Part shown: piece by piece, positions 52,101-61,100 of the stretch
Layout: each line of letters opens with the position of its first letter
Numbering within the stretch: position 1 is the stretch's first letter
NCBI RefSeq assembly: GCF_022605725.1
Contig: NC_065551.1
Span: forward strand, 30,690,001-30,754,000
DNA length: 64,000 nucleotides
Reading direction: 5' to 3'
Source: Anthonomus grandis grandis
Lineage: Eukaryota; Arthropoda; Insecta; Coleoptera; Curculionidae
Made by a program: the position numbers and the translations under genes
The notes under the pieces: model-generated
The model's database searches: none
Told to the model about the DNA's origin: nothing
The model's input: only the letters and a program-made list of their open reading frames with translations

Positions 52101-55100
52101 TAAAAATAAGAAACATCAATGAAAATAAATTATTTAGAAAAAAATCTAGAATGTATATTGTTATTCGAAGTACTATTTTAAACAAGAACAATTATATGTG
52201 TAACTTCTTTTGTTTCTCCATTGTTTTATGAATTTTTTTGTATATTTTCCCCAAATTTTGCTTTTAATTGTGAAACTCCATCCACTTTATAATACTTTTG
52301 TTCAATTGAATTAAACAAAAAAACCTAGACCAAAAAATACTGACAAAACATGAATTTATATGTTACAATTATTGTCACTTTAAATAAAGATAGTGAAAAG
52401 CTTCCAACTATTTTGAATTATGGGTTATACCTCAGGGTCCAGTATTTATTTGATAATGACGAGTTCTAGTAATTGGGCTGCTTTAATTTGGTCAGTTTGT
52501 CTTCTGTTGTAGTGGCTTTATTGTGCTGCGGTATTTTAATATCTACATTAGATTTGATTGAAATAGAATACCCTTATTTGGAGTACTTGAAATCCTTTTA
52601 AAAATTGAGGAGAATATTTTTGTGCTTCAGCGGAATTTTAAAATGAAGTCAGTCGGAAATAGATACCTATACGTAATTGAAAAATAGTCCTTCATTTTAC
52701 ACTCACTTTTTATAAAAAACTACAATTTTCGAACTTTCATTACTAATATTTTCATTCATGTTTTCGGTTGTTTTAGATTCTTGTAAAGATAAATAATTTA
52801 ATTTTAACGATAAAATATAGTATCCGTAATCTATCCGAAGTGTGCACGCCTTAAATTTGCTGTCTCTAAGAATGTAAATTTTAGAAACTGTTGATCAGGT
52901 ACTTCTTTTTATTATATATGTTAATTTTAATAGGTTATAGTGTTTTATTATTTTTATTTAGCTCTAATGTTGCCTTTATGGGCGAAACATGTGTAACTAA
53001 TAAATCATTAAATATAAATTCGAGACTTTGACTAAACTGTAATTTCTTGCATTTACACATAGTATAGTTTTTTTTTTACTTACCGCTAATATGAAAAACA
53101 ACTCGAAAAATGAATGAAATAATTATCTTGATAATGATGAAATTATTAATGTATTAAAAAATAATTATGAAACATCTGTGAAATATTGCAATTTCTCATC
53201 ATTGAGTTTTTTTCACAAAACAAGTTATTTGGTTGAATAACTGGAAAAAACGCTTTTTAAAGAAAATTATTTTAACCCTACAACGAGTACGTTAGGCCGT
53301 CTGTCAGGTCAGCAATTTTATTACGCCTTTACGTTTTTTTTTAAAGAAATATAAAATTTTTAGTTAGTATACAATAATAAAGTCAAAATTTCTTCTACAA
53401 CTTCATTTTGTTTAAGCGCATAACACTTAAAAATTTTATTGCTTACAAGTGTAATATACCGCTCAAAATCTCAATACATTATCCACACTAAGTGTCAGAA
53501 ATTTGGTAACTAATATTGCACAGAAATTTGTTCTTGATCTACAACGATATTTCCATTTGTTTTAAAGATAAAGACATTCGTTTTTGATGTATTGAAACAC
53601 TGCAGGTCATTTACTCTCTTGTTAAGCTCAACAAAACATATGTAAGAATGGGAATATCATTTACAAACATTGTAAAGCTATCTGAAAGCTGGGACAAATC
53701 GTTGTGTTTGTCAAATTTTTTTTTCTGTTATTTTAATTCTCAAAATTAACTGAGCGCTATTTCTCTAATTACTTCATGTTCAATTATGAAACTGCAAAAA
53801 AAATATGAAAGGCTTAAAGTTAAAAATCAGTTTTATTTTATTCTCAGGCTTGATCTACTCGACGTCGGTCATACAACTTTACGACCCATCGTTATAGATG
53901 GCAGCAACGTTGCAATGAGCCATGGAAACAAGGAGATATTTTCCTGTCGCGGGATCAAGATATGCGTCGACTGGTTTAAGGTACTACAATGTCCACGTTT
54001 ATCAAATAATACCAGTTCTTGTGTTAATTGTTTGAATTGTTACATGTCACAAATTCAAAGTAACTTTGACCACTTAAAGTGACTGACTGTGGCAAGATTG
54101 ATTGAATATAAATGACATTATTATAGCGCGACTTTTGAAAGATTTTATTGTTTTTGTGTTAGGCTCGTGGTCACAAAGACATAACAGTGTTCGTGCCAAA
54201 ATGGCGAAAAGAGGCGCCCCGTCCAGACAACCCGGTGCGAGACCAAGATATTTTGGCTGAGCTAGAGCGAGAAAGACTGTTGGTTTTTACACCGTCAAGA
54301 CTAGTAGGTGGGAAGCGAATGGTATGCTATGATGACAGGTACATTTTGAAATTGGCCGCACAAAACGATGGCGTAGTAGTTAGCAATGACAACTATAGGT
54401 AAGAGTAAAGAAATTTTTTTTCTTAAAAAGGTTTCTATAAAGTAGATTTTATCTTTAGGGACCTTTGTCAGGAAAGTGCGGAATTTAGAAAGGTTGTTGA
54501 AGAAAGAATATTGATGTTCTCTTTTGTCAATGACCACTTTATGCCGCCCGACGATCCTTTGGGTAGATCTGGACCTACTTTGGACAATTTTCTTCGTGGG
54601 CAACCAAAAAAGGTATTTAAAGACTTGTACATTTTTTTTTCCTGTTTTGTTCAAGTTGTTTTTATAATTAATAGTTTTTATGACATTATAGTTTTAATTT
54701 ATTTAGTATAAAGATATAAAACATATACTAACAATGTAGAATTAACTTAATGTAGGTAAATATATATATAAGGTAGTAAACATTCATTTTTAAATGACAA
54801 TCAATTTGCAAAGAATCTGGTTTCCTAATACGTTTTCAATTACTGGCATGAAGTATTAAGTTCCTGTAATAAATTATACAAAACGTTCCCCGCAAGTCTT
54901 CTAACTTTGATTATTATTAATTATTTTTGATATTTTGATTATTCTTGTCGAGGCTAATCGACGCTTTTTTAATTTTCATTAAAGGATTTCTAAAATTCTC
55001 ATGCAGTCGCGTTCTACCATAAACAAATTGTAATGTAATAAATAATACATTTGATTCTTACTGTATAATCAATGTGTGTGCTGAAGGAACTCAATGCTGG

Positions 55101-58100
55101 GTCAGGAAGTTTTTAATCAGGAGGTCTGAATAGGGCATTTCCATTATCTTTTAAGTTGAATGTTCGTTCTTTTTTCGTGGCATTTTAATTTTAAATGCTT
55201 TTGTACCAATGACTAATTAGTTAACTGAGATTAATGGGTATATTGTTTTCAATTTTGGAAAAATTTAAAAAAAAATGCTGAAAAGTAATAGAAAATAATT
55301 ATAATTTTTTTAAACCTTATTGGTTGCCATTTCGAAATTATTCTACTATAATCTTTTTAAAAATTGAGAATGGATTTAACCATAAAAAAACTTTAAAACA
55401 AAAACCCACTATTCTATAATCATTTTGATATATGCAGCTTTTAGTAATATATAAAATCGTCTTTAATAAAAAATTAAATGTTACGTGCAAATTAATACAT
55501 TTAAAGACATTTATGTTATCTGCAGTAAATGGCGAAAATAATCACTGCTAATTTAATATTCAATAAATTTAACAATTTATTAAACTTTAGAAACAAATTA
55601 ACAAACGCGAATAGTAGTAAATATATATTTATATATAACAAAACTTAAGGCTAGTAAAAATGACCCAATGAGTCCAAAATAAACAGAATATGTTTCCTTC
55701 CGTTGCGCATTGGTACTTTACCATCCCTTTATACCTATATTTTCATATCATGCGAAAGATGTTTCGGTATTCTGGAGTCAAAATGAAATGTTTAACACCA
55801 GATGCAGTAATAATCGCAAACTAAAGGTAGGATTGACGATGGAATAAAATTTTGAGTTGAATTCAAATGTTGGGTAAGTAACTAAAATTTGACTGATAAC
55901 TAAAGGGAAGAATTTTGCAAAGAATATTTAATTTAATTTTTAATGTGTTTATCAACGGAATCCATTTCCACAGTAAGCAAATTAAATTTAACACAAATTA
56001 CTAACAAGACCATGATTGAAGAAAGAACAATTTACATAAATTGTTTTAGTTTTTGTCGCTATGCTAATTTTTGATGATGCGCTAATTAGTACGGTGAAAT
56101 GTTTCAAAAAGTGACCAGAACTGAGGACAGTCTATAGCATTTATTACTTTATATAGAAAACATAAATCTAATAGAATTCTTCTTGACTCTAGTGTAGGCA
56201 AGTTTAGACGATCCCTCACCCACTGATAGCTATCTCCGTCCTTGTGATATCCACTTCTAAGGGCAACAATACTGAAAAATTATATTACTTAAAAATCATA
56301 ATAATAGCTAATTCCGCCAATAATCAAATCTTGTGCCCACACATCTAGTTTTATCCTAGATTATAGAAAAAAAAATCTTTTTAAATTTTTTAGCTTTAGG
56401 ATCTTTTTTTCATTTTATTAAAGGAGTGTATGTCTACTTCTTCTTAAGGATAAGTGCATAAATCAGCTAAACAAATTATGTTCAACTCCACTTTTGCCTT
56501 TTTATTGTATATGTATATACTTATACTTGATTAAAGATTATTATCATTATTATTATTTACACAGATTGGAGGGACACAAAGTCCTTAGTCTTAGATTATG
56601 TTTATTTTAAAAAAAAACTATTACACGTGTTTCGCCTTAAGGCATCATCAGATCTAAAAGTAGAAAGCAACCCCAGTATAAAAAACAACAATGCATATAC
56701 ACGAATTACAATACGACTTACCGGTAAAACCACAAACATTTAAGTTAAAATAAAAAATAAATATATAAAAAATATTGCTGAAGTTCACATTATATCCGGT
56801 TTCAAAACTAAATAAAATAAAACAAGCAGAATGAGGTTAAGTTGAACTTTGTGTCCCTCCAATCTCTGAATTTTTATTAAGAGGTCTCTTTGAGAAAAAT
56901 GGACTACTTTTTTTGAATTATTATTTACATGTTTCAGGGTGATGTAAGCGGAACACCTCCGCCACCTCCATGTCCTTACGGAAAGAAATGCACTTACGGT
57001 AATAAGTGTAAATATCACCATCCTGAGAGAGGACCGTTGCCTCACAAGAGTGTGACGGAGAGATTGTCGGAACATGCCCAAAGACATTTGCAAGCTAGGG
57101 AAAGTAAAGACGGTAAGAAATAGTCTTAATGATGTTTATATTTTCTAGTATAAGCCAATTTTTTAACATGTTTTTCCTTTATCTTTTTCCACTGTAACAT
57201 TTACCTTTTTAAATCAATGCCAATTGTTCTTGAGAAAGTTGATTAAAAAGCACCGAACTACATCTTTTCTCATCCAAAAAAAAAGTTCATCAGAAATTTA
57301 CTAATATTATTGAGCACACAGAAGATCTTTTATAAGTAAAATTCTTCTTGGCGTCAGGTCTGTGTTTCTTCATCTGTGAATTTATATGTATTTATATTAT
57401 ATTTATATTCATAATGTATTTGTAGATATTTTGTTTTCTAAACGGTTTTCACCTGAACGCCCACATAAGTCTTTTTTTACAGAAACTGCTTTATTAGTTA
57501 GAAACATTAACGTAAGATAAAGCTGGAATAATGCCCTGTCATCATCGAAGTTTTTTAGTTTAAAACATAACAAAGCAGTTCAACTCACAGCAATTACACT
57601 TTTTTCTATTTAGTCACAAAATCAATAGCTATGATTATAATTTATAAGTTGAGAGATTTATTTAAAAATTAATAGTTGTCTATAACTTCGTGGTAACGAC
57701 GCAGCATTAATGTTACTTACATTTGTTTAACATTATTTATTTTATTAGCCAAAGATATTTTTTTTTTTGGAAATGTTCCTGAATTTATGTTCGGTGATTG
57801 TGCCGACGATTTCAAAAGTTAATAGTATCTTTCTGAAACCCTTGCTGGAAGGCAACATATTATTTTGGTGTCTCGGTAAATAATCCTATATTCACTTTAG
57901 ACCACCACCAAACAAACTACCTTTTCCAGGCTCTTTTGAAAATCATATTTTGGTTGGAATTTAGGGTTAGACGGAAGCCAGAATTGATAATTTTCAATAT
58001 TTTTCTCTAGTCTTGTCAGTCGAATTTAAGTGCAAACATACACTCCCATTTTTTTGACTGTTTGGTTGGACGACACTGTTACTATTACTTCAGTATAAGT

Positions 58101-61100
58101 ACCTATTTAGAAATTTCAGTCATACGCTTTCCCCGGACAAAAGTATCTACAGCCATTTTTTTTTAGTTGCATACAGATTGGTTTAGCTTTTGGCCTATTG
58201 ACACCTCTGATGTCAATGTTTTAATTGCAATTTCTGAAAATACATTTTTGGAAACTACTTAATCACTTTTTTTTGATAAAAATAAAATAGTTGCTGAGTT
58301 TTGTCTCATTTGTGTGCTATGGGATTGATTATTAAGGCTTGCGTCTGTTGTCCAGCTACAAAGAACCCTCTTTATGGGTCACCTGTTTGACTGGGTTAAG
58401 ATTGAGCATTGCTAAAATTTGGCAATTTGTAGATGACACATCCATAGCCAGAAGTGAGAGAAGTCCTCAGAGTGTGTCGTTGTCTAACCTACGTGGTGAA
58501 GGATTCCTTCAAGAGTGATTTATTTTAAAAGACCATCATTGAACGCAGATAAGACCGTCTCAATGAAAAATGAGAGCTGCACTCTTGTTGTGCAGCTCTC
58601 ATTTTTCCTCTGCAGAGGAAGAATTATTCGGGTTATTGCTGGCTATAAAAGCCTATAGGGAGGATGCTAGACTTACTTTCCAACACCTAAACATTTAAAA
58701 TAATTTCATCAAGGTATATTTATGAGTATCTCATCTATGAACATAAAAACCAACAAGAAAACATTCTCAATAATGCTTATCACAATCATGACTGACACAA
58801 GGCGCCGCGCCGTGGCGATATAAGAATTAATTTCCTGATGTAAAAGAACCTGTTTCTCATTTGGTGCATCTCATCTCATGTGCATTATTATGCACCTTTA
58901 TTTTATACCAAATTGTCTGCCGAAGTTAAATTTTTTGCCGCTGCAAGTTATAGCTCTAGAGTCAGGAAATATCTGCAATACTTGTAAACAATTTTTAGAC
59001 TTTAATGTAAATATATAACTATTTTAAACAATTTCTTCATTAATTTTAATCTGGCCTTAGGAATTTTAAGAACTGCGTCTGTTTTATTAAAATTGTGTTT
59101 TATATTTTTTTACTAAATTAATGAAGGAATTAATAAATTAATGTGGAAGTTTGATATTATGTATTTTTGACTTGAGGAACAATTTATGTATGAATTAATT
59201 ACTTGTAACGTATGAAATGAAAAGAAATAAATCTTGAACAAATTAAATAATGCTTACAAGTTTGACAACTGAAAATGTATGTCCCTACTGACATTTGATA
59301 AGAAACGATTTTTAATTATCTTAATGTTGCTTATTAAAGTAATAAAAACATTCCAAGGTACAAGGCCCAGATACATACAATTTGATAGTGTAATAAAAGA
59401 CCGGAAAAGAAAAAAATCTCCTTCATAAAACACTCGTCAGACCGCACTGCATTAAAAAGGTAATTTTTTATAAATAAACCTTGGAAAATGATTGCAATAG
59501 CCAACGACTAATGGTACCAATTAATGAACATCCCAATGCTAACATCTCACTTCGCATTCTTTAACACCTGAAATTAAATATTGTCTCTTTTTTAGGCGGA
59601 GACATCCGAAAAAATCCTCTGGGCCGTACTCGTTCCAACGTACCGCCACCGAAAGAGCCTCAACACGCGGTCGTATCGAAGTCACGTAGCGTAGACAACG
59701 TGGGACTTTTGGCCCAATCGCCGTCTTATCAACCGATTCCAGACGCGTTCACGTTTCAGAACACCTCCGAAAAACCCACCCTGGGCACTTTTGCGTATCA
59801 AACATCGTCACCGGATAACCTGCACAGGAAGTTGCAGAGGCAGTTAACGTTAAATCCGGGCGGCGATGCGAGACTGACGTCCGTTAGGAGGTACGCCCCT
59901 CTTAGTCCCAGTCCTCTGGGCCCTCCGACGGGTTATCTCGGGACTTCCGGGTGGGATGTGCATCAGGGGGTAACAAGAATAGCGAGCGCGCCGGATTCTT
60001 GCCGGAGCGGACAAACTGCTCAACAAAGCGGTTGGCATGGTTTGCAAGGGATTCAACACGGGGTAAGTGTATTTTATATCCTAAAATGTTGACAAGAACC
60101 TTTTAGTGGTCTAGTTAGAGCATTTTTTACATGCGATTAGAATAGTTGCCTTCTAGAAGTTTGATATATCTTTATTTATTGCCAACCAACTTAATCATTT
60201 ATTACAAGTAATACCTCTAGTCTTTCAAAGAAAGAAAGATTTATAACAGTTTTATAGAAACGGCAAACTTTACTATTATGATTAGATGTCAGGAATTATT
60301 TAAATGGTCGGTACCCAAATAAGTGGATAGGTAGAGGTTAATGATGCTTCCGTAAATTGGCCCCCACGTTCTCCAGATTTGACTCTTCTGGATTTTTTTT
60401 TCTGGAGCCATATTAAGTCTATAAGTCTCCCTTAGAACATTGAAAGGCTAGAATTAGCATTGCCGTGGAACTATGGGCAATTTGTTTTCTTGCAACATCT
60501 CTGATGCAATGATGCCAAATATTTATGTAGAAATGGCAAACAAACACACTTTATAATATCATAAAAATTTGTCACTTATTTTGACAGGCGCAAAATAATG
60601 CTATTCCTCTTTAATAAAATATGGAGCATTTTTTTTCATTAAATATGATAAGGTACTCTATAAGGAAGTCAACATTCAAAGTTAAATGAATGTAGATCAC
60701 GTATATAAGAGAAAAAAGCAACCACATCGCAACGCCGCTCGATCGCATTGTTGACACAAGTGATCTTTACCAGTGACGTCGTCAAAAAATATTTACATGA
60801 TAAATATTTATTAATAATTAGATTAAATATGTTATAATTATTATAAATTTCTTAATAAGTTTTTATTATTCTACGTTTATGACGACGGTTGTCCCTTGAT
60901 ATGATGTTATGACAATATCGGTATTTACTTGCCAAAAGATCGGGTTAAATCGCTTTTTTAATATGTTGCGGCACAGGTTTTTGTACTATCGTAACAGTTC
61001 ACAAAAACACTGAAATGACTCAACCTTTTTCCTTTTTTAACCAAAAACTAAAAAAAAAATACAGAACTTCACAAATGCCGAATGTAAACACAAAGCCGTT

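Larger units (their letters stand above)
57113..59595. other. Intron with LINE debris and a hairpin
   Basis: Unrecognised AT-rich sequence except for 58370-58640 and minor features listed separately. Confidence 0.5.

Noticed and set aside
56785..57093. Minus-strand 102-codon ORF over the zinc-finger exon
   Set aside because: Antisense shadow of exon 56938-57112 running into the neighbouring element.
59850..60059. Minus-strand ORF over Regnase-family exon 8
   Set aside because: Antisense shadow; high local G+C keeps the opposite frame open.
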